Shown in pieces: positions 24,195-34,781 of a stretch of DNA of 64,000 nucleotides. The notes beneath the pieces are model-generated. The model was given only the letters and a program-made list of their open reading frames with translations. It did no database searches and had not been told where the DNA came from. The stretch is from positions 2,108,001 to 2,172,000 of the forward strand of contig NZ_JACHMJ010000001.1 in assembly GCF_014204935.1 (NCBI RefSeq). Reading direction: 5' to 3'. Every line of letters begins with the position of its first letter. Positions within the stretch are counted from its first letter, which is position 1. A program made the translations under genes and the position numbers. The stretch is from Conyzicola lurida. GTDB lineage: Bacteria > Actinomycetota > Actinomycetes > Actinomycetales > Microbacteriaceae.

Positions 24195-24704
24195 CTAGTC
24201 GTCGCTAGCGACCAACAGGGCTACCTTTTTCGAGGACTTCGAGGCGATGACGAACTCGAGGAACCCGAGGGCGCCGAGGTGGTCGTTGCGGCCGTGCAGC
24301 GCGGCGGGGCCGAGGTCGCGCAAACGGTAGACGAAGCGCGAGTCGAGCAGGAGCGACTGCACGACGTAGGAATACCGGGCGGCGAAAGCGGTGGGCAGCG
24401 GGCCGAGCTGGTCGGCCCACGCGGTCATGGCGGCGGAGCACGCGCGGGTACTGACCTCTTCGAACGAGTTCGGCGTGATGGCGTCGAGCCGGTACGGGCC
24501 GTGCACTCCCGGCGAGGGAGTCGGCAGCGCGCCGGAGGGACTCGCGTAGTCGTCGTCGTACCAGGGGTTCGCGATCAGGGCGGCCAGCGTGTCGAGGTTG
24601 CCGCGGGACTTCTTGAGCTCGAACGTCTTGACGTCGATCCAGCGGAAATCGGAGCCGAGTTCGCGGAAGTCGATGACGCGCGACGCGCGTTCGGTCATGT
24701 GCAT
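24195..24704 (-). CDS. Hypothetical protein (169 aa)
   Basis: A 169-residue soluble protein I do not recognise. It begins MHMTERASRVIDFRELGSDF, has no signal or membrane segment, contains YSYVVQSLLLDSRFVYRLRD, then ALGFLEFVIASKSSKKVALL. The second Met (24698) is an equal start candidate. A different repeat type (TTTCGATACGG...) lies immediately downstream at about 24150-24190. Confidence 0.65.
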   Translation of the reverse strand: MHMTERASRVIDFRELGSDFRWIDVKTFELKKSRGNLDTLAALIANPWYDDDYASPSGALPTPSPGVHGPYRLDAITPNSFEEVSTRACSAAMTAWADQLGPLPTAFAARYSYVVQSLLLDSRFVYRLRDLGPAALHGRNDHLGALGFLEFVIASKSSKKVALLVASDD

Positions 24705-24797
24705 GTCGTAGTCCCCGTTTCTTTCGTGATCGAAACTCCAGTGGAGATACTACGGGTAATCGTGTTATCGGTGTGCGGATCTTGAGGAGAACGGAAA

Positions 24798-24829
24798 AAC
24801 CGCCCGCCCCGGGTGTGGGGCGGGCGGTT
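24798..24829 (-). terminator. Rho-independent terminator of the Clp ATPase gene
   Basis: A 13-bp perfect stem (AACCGCCCGCCCC and its complement) with a 6-nt loop. On the minus strand it is followed by TTTTT. It lies 34 bp downstream of the Clp gene stop. Confidence 0.85.
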
Positions 24830-24831
24830 CA

Positions 24832-24853
24832 GGGTTTCGACAGGCTCAACCCG
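24832..24853 (+). repeat. Dispersed intergenic repeat, single copy
   Basis: A copy of GTTTCGACAGGCTCAACCCG between the terminator and the Clp ATPase stop codon. Confidence 0.85.
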
Positions 24854-24862
24854 CGGCTGACG

Positions 24863-27403
<2,541 letters not shown>

Positions 27404-27421
27404 TTCGACCTCCCGGTGAAA

Positions 27422-27442
27422 CTTGAGTGCCTTTGACTCAAG
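27422..27442 (-). promoter_or_regulatory. HAIR element (HspR operator)
   Basis: CTTGAGT-N7-ACTCAAG, a perfect match to the HspR-associated inverted repeat, ends 19 bp from the TTG start of the Clp ATPase gene. It implies heat-shock derepression by HspR, whose gene is not in the window. Confidence 0.9.
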
Positions 27443-27541
27443 TTAACGCTGGGGGCTGAAATCCATTCCCCGTAAAGGCCCGATCAGCGTTCGCCCGGAG
27501 CGGACGGATAAACTCGGAGGCGATCCAGAAGGAGTACCACC

Positions 27542-27679
27542 ATGGTCGACAAGAAAAAAGAAGACGGCCTCGGCGACGAGGGCACGATCCCGCCGTCCGA
27601 CGACGGAATCGCAGTGACTCTCGGTGAAGAGAGCAACTTCAATCCCGAAGAGGACGAAGAAGCCGACGAGACGGAATAG
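27542..27679 (+). CDS. Small acidic protein (45 aa)
   Basis: A 45-residue, strongly acidic protein. It starts MVDKKKEDGLGDEG and ends with an Asp/Glu cluster, NPEEDEEADETE. ATG 27542 has AAGGAG at a good distance. Function is unknown, and the composition suggests an unstructured protein. It is divergent from the Clp gene and could share its stress context; that is inference only. Confidence 0.7.
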   Translation: MVDKKKEDGLGDEGTIPPSDDGIAVTLGEESNFNPEEDEEADETE

Positions 27680-27700
27680 TTCTCGTTCGAACAGGTTGGT

Positions 27701-27748
27701 TTGAGCTTGTCGGAGCCCCGCGCGGGGATTTCGACAGGCTCAATCCGC
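27701..27748. repeat. Inverted pair of the dispersed repeat
   Basis: A degenerate reverse copy (TTGAGCTTGTCGGAGCCCCG) followed by a forward copy with TCAATCC; together they can form a hairpin between the convergent small acidic gene and the DedA gene. Confidence 0.75.
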
Positions 27749-27757
27749 TCTAAGGGC

Positions 27758-28420
27758 TCAATCGGCTTCGACGGCTTCTGAGCGCTTCCTGCGGATCGAA
27801 CGGATGCGGGTCGTCAGGAACCAGACGACCAGCGCGATGACGACGGCGATCACGACCTTCTGGAAGATTCCCGCGTACTCCTCGACGATGTGCCAGTTCT
27901 CGCCGAGGTAGAACCCGGCGACGACGAAGATCGAGTTCCAGATGAGGCTGCCCGCTGCGGTGAGCGCCGTGAACTTCAGCACCGGCATGCGTTCGACGCC
28001 CGCGGGCAGCGAGATGAAGCTGCGGAACAGCGGCACCATGCGCCCGAAGAACACCGCTTTGGTGCCGTGGCGGTTGAACCAGACTTCGGTACGGTCGAAG
28101 TCCTCGACGTCCATGAGGGGCAGCTTGCCGACCAGCGCGCGGATCGGCCCGCGGCCGAGCCACGCGCCAAGCGCGTAGAGAACGAGTGCGCCGACGACGG
28201 AGCCGATGGTCGTGAACGCTATGGCTTCGATCAGGCTGAAGCTGCCGCGGCTCGCGGTGAATCCGGCGAGCGGCAGGATCACCTCGCTCGGCAGCGGCGG
28301 GAAGAGGTTCTCGATCGCGATGACGAGGCCCGCGCCGGGAGCGCCGAGCGTTTCCATCACGCTCACCGCCCAGTCGGCAAAACCGGTCAGGGCGGATCCG
28401 TCAGAGTTCGCGATGGCCAT
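27758..28420 (-). CDS. DedA-family (VTT/SNARE-associated) membrane protein
   Basis: A 220-residue membrane protein. Family signatures are the re-entrant segment LFPPLPSEVILPLAGF near residues 42-58 and GRMVPLFRSFISLPAG near 125-142. About five hydrophobic stretches are visible. DedA proteins scramble or flip lipids such as the undecaprenyl-phosphate carrier, and affect envelope charge. ATG 28420 is preceded by TACCGT and six bases, so the mRNA looks leaderless. The C-terminus is basic (SIRRKRSEA). Confidence 0.93.
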   Translation of the reverse strand: MAIANSDGSALTGFADWAVSVMETLGAPGAGLVIAIENLFPPLPSEVILPLAGFTASRGSFSLIEAIAFTTIGSVVGALVLYALGAWLGRGPIRALVGKLPLMDVEDFDRTEVWFNRHGTKAVFFGRMVPLFRSFISLPAGVERMPVLKFTALTAAGSLIWNSIFVVAGFYLGENWHIVEEYAGIFQKVVIAVVIALVVWFLTTRIRSIRRKRSEAVEAD

Positions 28421-28482
28421 TCTCCGACGGTAGCCGAGGCTCTCTGGGGTATTCCTGTGCCTGAGCTATGACTTAACGCAGG

Positions 28483-28510
28483 CGCCCCTCGCCTTTTCAG
28501 ACGAGGGGCG
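28483..28510. terminator. Possible hairpin terminator of the aldo/keto reductase gene
   Basis: Arms CGCCCCTCG (28483-28491) and its exact complement (28502-28510) with a 10-nt loop, 19 bp past the stop at 28529. There is no T-run after either arm. Confidence 0.4.
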
Positions 28511-28528
28511 GATGACGCGGGGCCCGAC

Positions 28529-29362
28529 TTACGGGATCCAGTTGAACTCGTCGGGGTTCGGCCCGGTGCGCTCGTCGCGGTTGAGTCCGGCGATCGCGGT
28601 CAGATCGTCGGCGGTCAGCTCGAAGTCGAACAGCGCGAAGTTCTCTTCGACGCGGCTGCGGGTGACCGACTTCGGGAAGATGATGTCGCCCCGCTGCAGG
28701 TGCCAGCGCAGGGTGACCTGCGCTGTGGTGCGGCCGACGCGGTCGGCGATGGCCTGGATGACGGGATCCTTCAAGACGCCGCCCTGGGCGATCGGCGACC
28801 AGGCCTCGGTGATGATGCCGTGCTCGGTGTTGAAGGCGCGGGCGACCTCGTTGGTCAGGTAGGGGTGTACCTCGATCTGGTTGACGGCGGGGACCGTCTC
28901 GGTCTCGTCGAAGAGGCGCTGCAGGTGGGCCGGCTGGAAGTTGGAGACACCGATCGCCTCGACGCGTCCGGACGCCTTGATCTCTTCGAGCGCCTTCCAG
29001 GTCTCGACGTAGTCGCCGACCGCGGGCAGCGGCCAGTGGATGAGGAACAGGTCGAGGTACTCGAAGCCGAGGGTCTCGAGGCTGCGGTCGAATGCCTTCA
29101 GTGCGTCTTCGCGGGCGTGGAAGCCGTTGTTGAGCTTGCTGGTCACGAAGATCTCTTCGCGAGCCAGACCGGACTCCGCGACTGCTTCGCCGACGCCCTG
29201 CTCGTTTCCGTACATCTGGGCGGTGTCGATGTGGCGGTAGCCGACCTCGAGCGCCTCGAGGGTCGCCTTCTTGGTGTCCTCTGGCGGGACCTGGAAGACG
29301 CCGAAGCCGAGCTGGGGGATCTCCGTGCCGTTGTTCAGAGTGATCGTGGGTACTGCGTTCAT
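28529..29362 (-). CDS. Aldo/keto reductase (2,5-diketogluconate reductase type)
   Basis: A 277-residue AKR with the catalytic tetrad visible: Asp and Tyr in GYRHIDTAQMYGNEQGVG, Lys in FVTSKLNN and His in LFLIHWPLP. The NADPH-binding end reads PKSVTRSRVEENFALFDFEL. Such enzymes reduce keto-acids, methylglyoxal or 2,5-diketo-D-gluconate. ATG 29362 (MNAVPTITLNNG) has AAGGAG eight bases upstream and removes an unlikely 24-residue extension. Single gene. Confidence 0.93.
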   Translation of the reverse strand: MNAVPTITLNNGTEIPQLGFGVFQVPPEDTKKATLEALEVGYRHIDTAQMYGNEQGVGEAVAESGLAREEIFVTSKLNNGFHAREDALKAFDRSLETLGFEYLDLFLIHWPLPAVGDYVETWKALEEIKASGRVEAIGVSNFQPAHLQRLFDETETVPAVNQIEVHPYLTNEVARAFNTEHGIITEAWSPIAQGGVLKDPVIQAIADRVGRTTAQVTLRWHLQRGDIIFPKSVTRSRVEENFALFDFELTADDLTAIAGLNRDERTGPNPDEFNWIP

Positions 29363-29473
29363 CGGGTCGTTCTCCTTAGCTTGTGGAACCGTGGCGGCAC
29401 GCGCCACAGTCAACGCCGCACCTGCGACATCCATACCCGAAATGCCGAATTCTGTCGGGATTCGGAGGTTCGC

Positions 29474-29806
29474 TCAGTGGCGGCGACGGCGGTTGGTGCC
29501 GAGAGCGACCGCGGCGATGGCCCAGCTCGCGGCCCACGCGATCGGGGTCAGCACGGCGAGCACGGCTGTGGGGTTCGGCTTGAAAGTCGCGCCGGCCGGG
29601 CCGCGCACGTAGGCGCCGATCGGGATGCTCGCACCTCCCCCGCCGCCTCCGCCGTTCTCGACGTTGTCGCTGCCGCCGCCGAAGCCGAACCAGACCAGCG
29701 ACACCGGCACGATCTCCACTCCGTCGATACTGACCGGGTCACCGTAACTGGCGCGAGCGCCGACCGACGTGACCTGCTGGGCAAGGTTCTGCACGATGTT
29801 CGCCAT
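29474..29806 (-). CDS. GerW/YtfJ-like family protein
   Basis: A 110-residue protein resembling the GerW (YtfJ) family. The N-terminal part GDPVSIDGVEIVPVSLVWFGFGGGSD matches the family core, followed by a Gly-rich run, GAYVRGPAGATFKPNP, and an added C-terminal hydrophobic helix (LAVLTPIAWAASWAIAAVAL) with a basic end. GerW is a spore-coat-related protein in Bacillus; in non-sporulating actinobacteria its role is unknown. The TACCGT box six bases before ATG 29806 suggests a leaderless transcript. Confidence 0.75.
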   Translation of the reverse strand: MANIVQNLAQQVTSVGARASYGDPVSIDGVEIVPVSLVWFGFGGGSDNVENGGGGGGGASIPIGAYVRGPAGATFKPNPTAVLAVLTPIAWAASWAIAAVALGTNRRRRH

Positions 29807-29987
29807 GGGTCGACGGTACCGGTGCGGCAGGGGGCCCGGTCAAGGGGCTGGCTGGGAACGACCGCGACGAGCGGGCAAGGTACCAGCCGAACGCCCCGCT
29901 GGCCATGCCCTGCACGCATCCGGATTGCGGAATACCGTCGAAGGACATCCACGACATCCGCCGAGTGGCGGAGTGAGGAACACAGAC

Positions 29988-30443
29988 ATGCCCCAGGTCA
30001 TCGAAACCGTCGACGTCAACGTCCCCGTCTCGACCGCGTACAACCAGTGGACGCAGTTCGAGACCTTCCCGAAGTTCCTGAGCTTCGTCGAGTCGATCAC
30101 GCAGACGACCGACACGCTCACCCACTGGAAGGTGAAGATCGCCGGAGTCGAGCGCGAGTTCGACGCCAAGATCTCCGAGCAGCACCCCGACGAGCGCGTC
30201 GCCTGGAACAGCGTGGGCGGCGACGAGAACCACGCCGGTGTCGTCACGTTCCACAAGCTGAGCGACACCGAGTCGCGCGTCACCGTGCAGCTCGATTGGG
30301 AGGCCAGCGGCCTCGCCGAGAAGGCCGCAGCGGTCGTCGGTGTCGACGATCACGTGATCAAGAAGGACCTCAAGAACTTCAAGGAGTTCATCGAGGCCGA
30401 GTCGGTCGAGACCGGCTCCTGGCGCGGCGACGTCGCCAACTAA
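29988..30443 (+). CDS. SRPBCC (polyketide cyclase/COQ10-type) family protein
   Basis: A 151-residue protein of the SRPBCC superfamily, cyclase/dehydrase branch. The pattern VIETVDVNVPVSTAYNQWTQFETFPKF, then THWKVKIAGVEREFDAKISEQ and VAWNSVGG, is typical of the group. A C-terminal amphipathic helix runs HVIKKDLKNFKEFIEAES. It binds a hydrophobic ligand or acts in a stress response, as in close actinobacterial relatives; no substrate is known. ATG 29988 has GAGG at about eight bases. Confidence 0.88.
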   Translation: MPQVIETVDVNVPVSTAYNQWTQFETFPKFLSFVESITQTTDTLTHWKVKIAGVEREFDAKISEQHPDERVAWNSVGGDENHAGVVTFHKLSDTESRVTVQLDWEASGLAEKAAAVVGVDDHVIKKDLKNFKEFIEAESVETGSWRGDVAN

Positions 30444-30506
30444 CCTTTCCGCAACAGATGGGCTCCGACCGCACGGTCGGGGCCCATCGCGCATCTAGGG
30501 TGAACT

Positions 30507-30983
30507 ATGTCCGTCTCCGAAGACCACAGCGCGGGAATCCTGCTGTACCGGCTCTCCCCTGCCGACACCCTCGAGGTGTTCATCGGCCACATGGGCGGAC
30601 CGTTCTGGGCGTACAAGCAGTCCGCCGCGTGGTCGATCCCCAAGGGGCTCGTCGAACCGGGCGAGGATCCGTTCGGCACGGCGCTGCGCGAGTTCTCCGA
30701 GGAAATCGGCCGGCCGGCGCCCGACATCGCCTACGCCAACCTCGGCGACTTCCGGTACACGTCGGGCAAAATCGTGACGGTGTTCGCCGGAGCCCACGAC
30801 GAGATGGAGCAGCTGTCGAGCACTCCGGTCACCGTGGAGTGGCCGCGCGGGTCGGGCACGTCGGTGACGTTCCCCGAGCTGGACCGCGCCGAGTGGTGCT
30901 CGGTTGAGATCGCGCGGGGGCGGTTGGTGCGCGGGCAGGTTCCCGCCCTGGCGGCGCTGGAGGCGTTGCTCGCGCGTTCGTAA
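30507..30983 (+). CDS. NUDIX-domain hydrolase
   Basis: A 158-residue protein with a complete Nudix box, GLVEPGEDPFGTALREFSEEIG, at about residues 52-73 (G-x5-E-x7-REUxEExG). It begins SAGILLYRLSP as in NUDIX proteins acting on nucleoside diphosphate derivatives or Ap4A. The KQSAAWSIPKG segment matches the Ap4A-hydrolase-like subgroup. Cytoplasmic. TAGGGT lies five bases before ATG 30507. Downstream repeats may terminate transcription. Confidence 0.92.
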   Translation: MSVSEDHSAGILLYRLSPADTLEVFIGHMGGPFWAYKQSAAWSIPKGLVEPGEDPFGTALREFSEEIGRPAPDIAYANLGDFRYTSGKIVTVFAGAHDEMEQLSSTPVTVEWPRGSGTSVTFPELDRAEWCSVEIARGRLVRGQVPALAALEALLARS

Positions 30984-30990
30984 GTTCGTG

Positions 30991-31065
30991 GATTGAGCTC
31001 GTCGAAATTCTTTTTTGGGTGTCGACAAGTTCAACCCGCTTTGGGTTTCGACGGGCTCAACCCGC
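30991..31065. repeat. Three diverged copies of the dispersed repeat
   Basis: A reverse copy (GATTGAGCTCGTCGAAATTC), a T6 run, a diverged forward copy (GTCGACAAGTTCAACCCGCT) and a third forward copy (GTTTCGACGGGCTCAACCCG). They lie between the convergent NUDIX and MFS genes; the first two can pair around the T-run. Confidence 0.75.
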
Positions 31066-32427
31066 CTGAGCGCGCGTGCGCACCCGCGCCGCGATCGGCA
31101 TCGCAGCCAGCGCCAGAACCGTCGTCAGCGCGAGCGCCGCGACGAACCCGTTGCCCGTGGCCGCGCCGAAGGCCGTGAACACCAGCCCGGCGAACGCGAT
31201 CGTCACCGCCGACGCACTCGAATCGGCGATCGTCATCGCCGCACTGTTGAAGCCCTGGTCGGTCTCGTCCGACATCGACAGCACGAGCGTCGACAGGCGC
31301 GGGAAGAGCAACCCCATGCCGCCGCCCGCGAGCAGCCAGCCGGCCGCCGCGACGATCGGCGAGAGCACGAGGGACGCCGTGACCAGCTGCACCGCGATAC
31401 CGAGGAAGACGATGGCCGCACCGAGGCGGACCGTGGTCGAATGCGACATCCGCTCGCCCAACCGCCCCTGCAGGGTCGAGCCGGTCGCCCACGACACGGC
31501 GCCGACCGTGAGGATCAGTCCCGCGAGCCACGACGGCAGGCCGTACTGCTCGTGCAGCAGGTAGGGCAGGTAGACCTCCGTGGCGAAGAACGGTGCGGCG
31601 ACGGCGCCACGCAGGATGACGGTGGCCGGGAGTCCGCGCTTGACCCGCAGGGTTCCGCGGGGTAGCAACGGACGCACCGCGAGCACCACGACGACGAACG
31701 CGACGACCACGATCGGCCAGGCCAGCGCACCGCCGTTCTCTCCGCCGAGGCCGATCGCGAGCACTCCCGCGGCGACGACGATCGCCCAGAGCACGGCCCA
31801 GGTGGATCCGGCTGCCGCGGTGTTGGAGACGGACCGCAGGTGCAGCAACGCGGGCACGATCGCGCCCGCCGCGACCAGTGCGATGACGCCGACGCCGAGG
31901 AATACCCAGTGCCAGCCGACGGTATCGGCCACGACGCCGGCGACGGGCGGGCCGACGAGGGACGGCACGACCCAGGCCGTGGCGAACGCGCCGAACATGC
32001 GCGGGTGCAGCGTGGGCGGGTAGATGCGCGCCACGACGACGTAGAGCGCCACGATCGTCGCGCCCGAACCGAGGCCCTGCAGGAAGCGCCCGACGATGAA
32101 GACGTACATGTTCTCGGCAGTGCCCGACAGCACCAGGCCGACGACGAAGATCGCCATCGACGCGATGAGCGGTCCGGAGGGTCCGCGCCGGTCGGACCAG
32201 CCGCCCGCGACGACCATGCCGATGACGCTCGCGGCGAGAGTGGCGGAGAACGCGAGCGAGTACAGCGCCTGGCCGTCGAGCTCGCGGCTGACGGTCGGCA
32301 TGATCGTGGTCACGGCGAGCGACTCGAAAGCGCCGAGGAAGATGAGGGTGATCGAGCCGATGGTGGTCCACAGGTACTGCGGGGCGAGCAGTCGGTGCGT
32401 CGTCGGCGTCGTGCTGGTGGGGCTCAT
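31057..32427 (-). CDS. MFS transporter (DHA-type drug/proton antiporter-like)
   Basis: A 456-residue membrane protein with about twelve to fourteen hydrophobic helices. Motif A is GGWSDRRGPSG after helix 2, an Arg-containing motif B lies in VGRFLQGLGSGATIVALYVV, and the antiporter motif C region reads VPSLVGPPVAGVVAD. This suggests proton-driven export of a small molecule; the substrate is unknown. ATG 32427 is supported by the first helix beginning soon after. It is divergent from the DUF1761 gene. Confidence 0.9.
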   Translation of the reverse strand: MSPTSTTPTTHRLLAPQYLWTTIGSITLIFLGAFESLAVTTIMPTVSRELDGQALYSLAFSATLAASVIGMVVAGGWSDRRGPSGPLIASMAIFVVGLVLSGTAENMYVFIVGRFLQGLGSGATIVALYVVVARIYPPTLHPRMFGAFATAWVVPSLVGPPVAGVVADTVGWHWVFLGVGVIALVAAGAIVPALLHLRSVSNTAAAGSTWAVLWAIVVAAGVLAIGLGGENGGALAWPIVVVAFVVVVLAVRPLLPRGTLRVKRGLPATVILRGAVAAPFFATEVYLPYLLHEQYGLPSWLAGLILTVGAVSWATGSTLQGRLGERMSHSTTVRLGAAIVFLGIAVQLVTASLVLSPIVAAAGWLLAGGGMGLLFPRLSTLVLSMSDETDQGFNSAAMTIADSSASAVTIAFAGLVFTAFGAATGNGFVAALALTTVLALAAMPIAARVRTRAQAG

Positions 32428-32535
32428 GGAACTCTTCGTCAGGATCGTCTGTGGTCACTCGAGGCTAGCGCCCACTTCAGACAACCGACGGACGGGGAAT
32501 ACAATTCCGACACCACTTCACGAAACGAGGCCCCC

Positions 32536-32955
32536 ATGGTTCCGGAGATCAACTACATCGCGGTCGTGCTGGCCACTCTGTCGAGCATGGTTGTGGGGTC
32601 GATCTGGTACACGCCGAAGGTCTTCGGTACCTATTGGATGAAGGCGGCGAATATCACGCACACGGGCGAGGCGAAGGATGCGGTGCGGCCGATCGTGATC
32701 ACCGTGCTGGTGAGCTTCGTCACCGCCTGGGTGCTGGCAGGCTCGGCGTACATCTCGTGGGACTTCTACGGCGGCAGCTTCTTCGTGAACTCGCTCGTCA
32801 CGGCCATCATCCTCTGGGCCGGGTTCACCGCGGCACGCTTCATCACCCACGACGCGTTCGACGGACGCCCCACCGGGCTCACCGTGCTCAACGTCGCGCA
32901 CGAGTTCGTGACGATCGTGATCATGTCGATCATCATCGGGGTGTGGCCGGCGTAG
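32536..32955 (+). CDS. DUF1761 membrane protein
   Basis: A 139-residue membrane protein matching DUF1761: INYIAVVLATLSSMVVGSIW with the WYTPKVFGTYWMK signature, then three more helices (VLVSFVTAWVLAGS, NSLVTAIILWAGFTAARF, VTIVIMSIIIGVW). Family function is unknown. ATG 32536 has ACGAGG upstream. Convergent with the DUF3054 gene. Confidence 0.9.
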   Translation: MVPEINYIAVVLATLSSMVVGSIWYTPKVFGTYWMKAANITHTGEAKDAVRPIVITVLVSFVTAWVLAGSAYISWDFYGGSFFVNSLVTAIILWAGFTAARFITHDAFDGRPTGLTVLNVAHEFVTIVIMSIIIGVWPA

Positions 32956-32976
32956 CTCGTTCTCGCTTCGACGGGC

Positions 32977-33357
32977 TCAGCGAGCGGCGCGGGAGCGGCG
33001 GCTTCTCGTGACGAGGGCGGCTGCCCCGCGCCATCCGACCAGAAAAATGCCGAGAACGACGGATGTCACGATCACGAAGCTGAGCTGGACACCCTGGTCG
33101 CTGGCCAGACGCAGCAGAATGCCGCCGACGACCGTGACGATCCAGACAGGCACGCCGGTCTTCACGACCGCGCGCGGCGCGCGCCAGGCCCGGGTCCCCA
33201 GCCAGCCGACGACGAGCGCGACGAGGAACGGCCAGTAGGTGACGAGCGCTCCGAGCACCGGGTTCTCGTCGTGGCTCGCCCGGCCGATGAGCACGAATAC
33301 GAGGACCAGCAGGGCGTCTGCGGCGAAGGCGAGGAGGGCGTTACGGTTGACGGTCAC
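32977..33357 (-). CDS. DUF3054 membrane protein
   Basis: A 126-residue, four-helix membrane protein of the DUF3054 family, with LLVLVFVLIGRASHDE near the start and the loop WRAPRAVVKTGVPVW. It begins with GTG at 33357 (VTVNRNALLAFAADALLV); the longer frame to 33402 adds residues derived from the DNA between the divergent genes. Family function unknown. It ends in a basic tail, SRRSRAAR. Confidence 0.9.
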   Translation of the reverse strand: MTVNRNALLAFAADALLVLVFVLIGRASHDENPVLGALVTYWPFLVALVVGWLGTRAWRAPRAVVKTGVPVWIVTVVGGILLRLASDQGVQLSFVIVTSVVLGIFLVGWRGAAALVTRSRRSRAAR

Positions 33358-33430
33358 CCCGTCAACGGTACGGCTCTTCGACAAGCCCGGCGACTTCGAC
33401 AAGTTCGACGGCCGCGCCTAGGCTCGGCAG

Positions 33431-33814
33431 ATGCCCTCCCGCCCTCCGGCAGCTCCCGCCCTGCCGAGCTATCTCGTGCTCGCCGCCTTCGTGGCGCTCT
33501 ACGTCGGGGTGTGGGTCGAGTGGCCCTTTCCGGTCTGGGTGCACGGCCTCTACCTGGGCCTCAGCGTCGTCGTCTTCGTCGTCTACGCGGTCGACAAGCG
33601 GGCCGCCGGGCGGGGCGCGCACCGCATCTCGGAGAACACGCTGCACCTGCTCGCCCTCGCCGGCGGCTGGCCGGGCGCGATCGTCGCGCAGCAGTCGCTG
33701 CGGCACAAGACGGCAAAACGGTCGTTCCGCGCGGTCTTCTGGCTCACGGTGGCCGGCAACGTCGTGGCGTTCGTGCTGTTGGCGACGCCGGTGGTCGCTG
33801 TGCTCGTCGGCTAG
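33431..33814 (+). CDS. DUF1294 membrane protein
   Basis: A 127-residue membrane protein of the DUF1294 family. The diagnostic part is FVVYAVDKRAAGRGAHRISENTLHLLALAGGWPGAIVAQQSLRHKTAKRSF, flanked by helices. Function unknown. TAGGCT lies six bases before ATG 33431, so the mRNA is probably leaderless. Convergent with nadK (12 bp between them). Confidence 0.92.
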   Translation: MPSRPPAAPALPSYLVLAAFVALYVGVWVEWPFPVWVHGLYLGLSVVVFVVYAVDKRAAGRGAHRISENTLHLLALAGGWPGAIVAQQSLRHKTAKRSFRAVFWLTVAGNVVAFVLLATPVVAVLVG

Positions 33815-33826
33815 ACCTGCACCCCG

Positions 33827-34753
33827 CTACTTCGCCCCGGTCACCCGCTCGCGCAGCTCTGACGGCACCAGTTCGAGCAGCTGGTCGCGGCGCAGCGGCA
33901 GGTCGAGCAGGCTGAGCTTGATGCGGCCCTTGTTCGCGTGCCGTCCCGCGTCGAGGCGAATGACCATTCCCGCGTTGCGCCGCATCTGGATGCGCAGCTC
34001 GACCCCCTCGGTGACCTCGGCCATGGCGCGGCCGTCGATTTCGACCGCGGCCGCGGTCGTGCCCTCGCCGATGGTGAGCTGCATGCGTTCGCGGTGGCTG
34101 AGCACGACCGACCGGGTGATGCCCGACATCGGGGCCACCGGAGTGACGACCGAGGCGGCGATCGCCGGCGAGAGCACCGGGCCGCCGGCCGCGTAGTTGT
34201 AGGCGGTCGACCCGGCCGAGGTCGCGATGACGAGCGCGTCGGCCTTGTAGTACCCGTACGGAGTCGCGTCGACCCGCAGGTCCGCGGTAACGACGCCGTT
34301 GCCCGGGCGGCGGGCGATCGCGACGTCGTTGAACGCGAGATAGCTGTTCTCGACGCCCGCGGTCGTGAGCGTCACCTCGAGCGCGTGGTGCGACTCGAGC
34401 TGGAAGTCCTTGTTCGCGACCCGGTCGAGCGCGGCCTCGAGCTCGTCGGGTTCGATCTCGACGAGGAACCCCAGGTTGCCGTAGTTCACACCGAGGACGG
34501 GGACCGGCCGGTTCGCGGTGAGCCGCATCGCACCGAGCATGGTTCCGTCGCCGCCGAGCGCCACGATCGAATCGACGCGTCCGACCAAGGTCGCCTCGTC
34601 GACGAGCTCGACACCCGTGCCGACCCGTCGCGCGTCGCTCTCGAGGGCGAGCAGCGACACCCCGTGCTTCGCACTCCAGGCGCGGATGACATCGAGCGAG
34701 TCGTGGACGGGTTTGGTGGGGTGTGGCACGAGCCCGACGGTGATGATCGACAT
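33827..34753 (-). CDS. nadK: NAD kinase
   Basis: A 308-residue NAD kinase that phosphorylates NAD+ to NADP+ with ATP or polyphosphate. The signature IVALGGDGTMLGAMR (GGDGT loop) lies near residue 65, NYGNLGFLVEIEPDEL near 98, the NE/D-like segment is AFNDVAIARRPGNG, and the Gly-rich TSAGSTAYNYAAGGPVLSP motif occurs near 178. Cytoplasmic; length is normal. TAGTCT sits six bases before ATG 34753. In many actinobacteria nadK is followed by recN, but that gene is not adjacent here. Confidence 0.95.
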   Translation of the reverse strand: MSIITVGLVPHPTKPVHDSLDVIRAWSAKHGVSLLALESDARRVGTGVELVDEATLVGRVDSIVALGGDGTMLGAMRLTANRPVPVLGVNYGNLGFLVEIEPDELEAALDRVANKDFQLESHHALEVTLTTAGVENSYLAFNDVAIARRPGNGVVTADLRVDATPYGYYKADALVIATSAGSTAYNYAAGGPVLSPAIAASVVTPVAPMSGITRSVVLSHRERMQLTIGEGTTAAAVEIDGRAMAEVTEGVELRIQMRRNAGMVIRLDAGRHANKGRIKLSLLDLPLRRDQLLELVPSELRERVTGAK

Positions 34754-34781
34754 CCCGGCAGACTACCGGTGGGGGCTGGAG

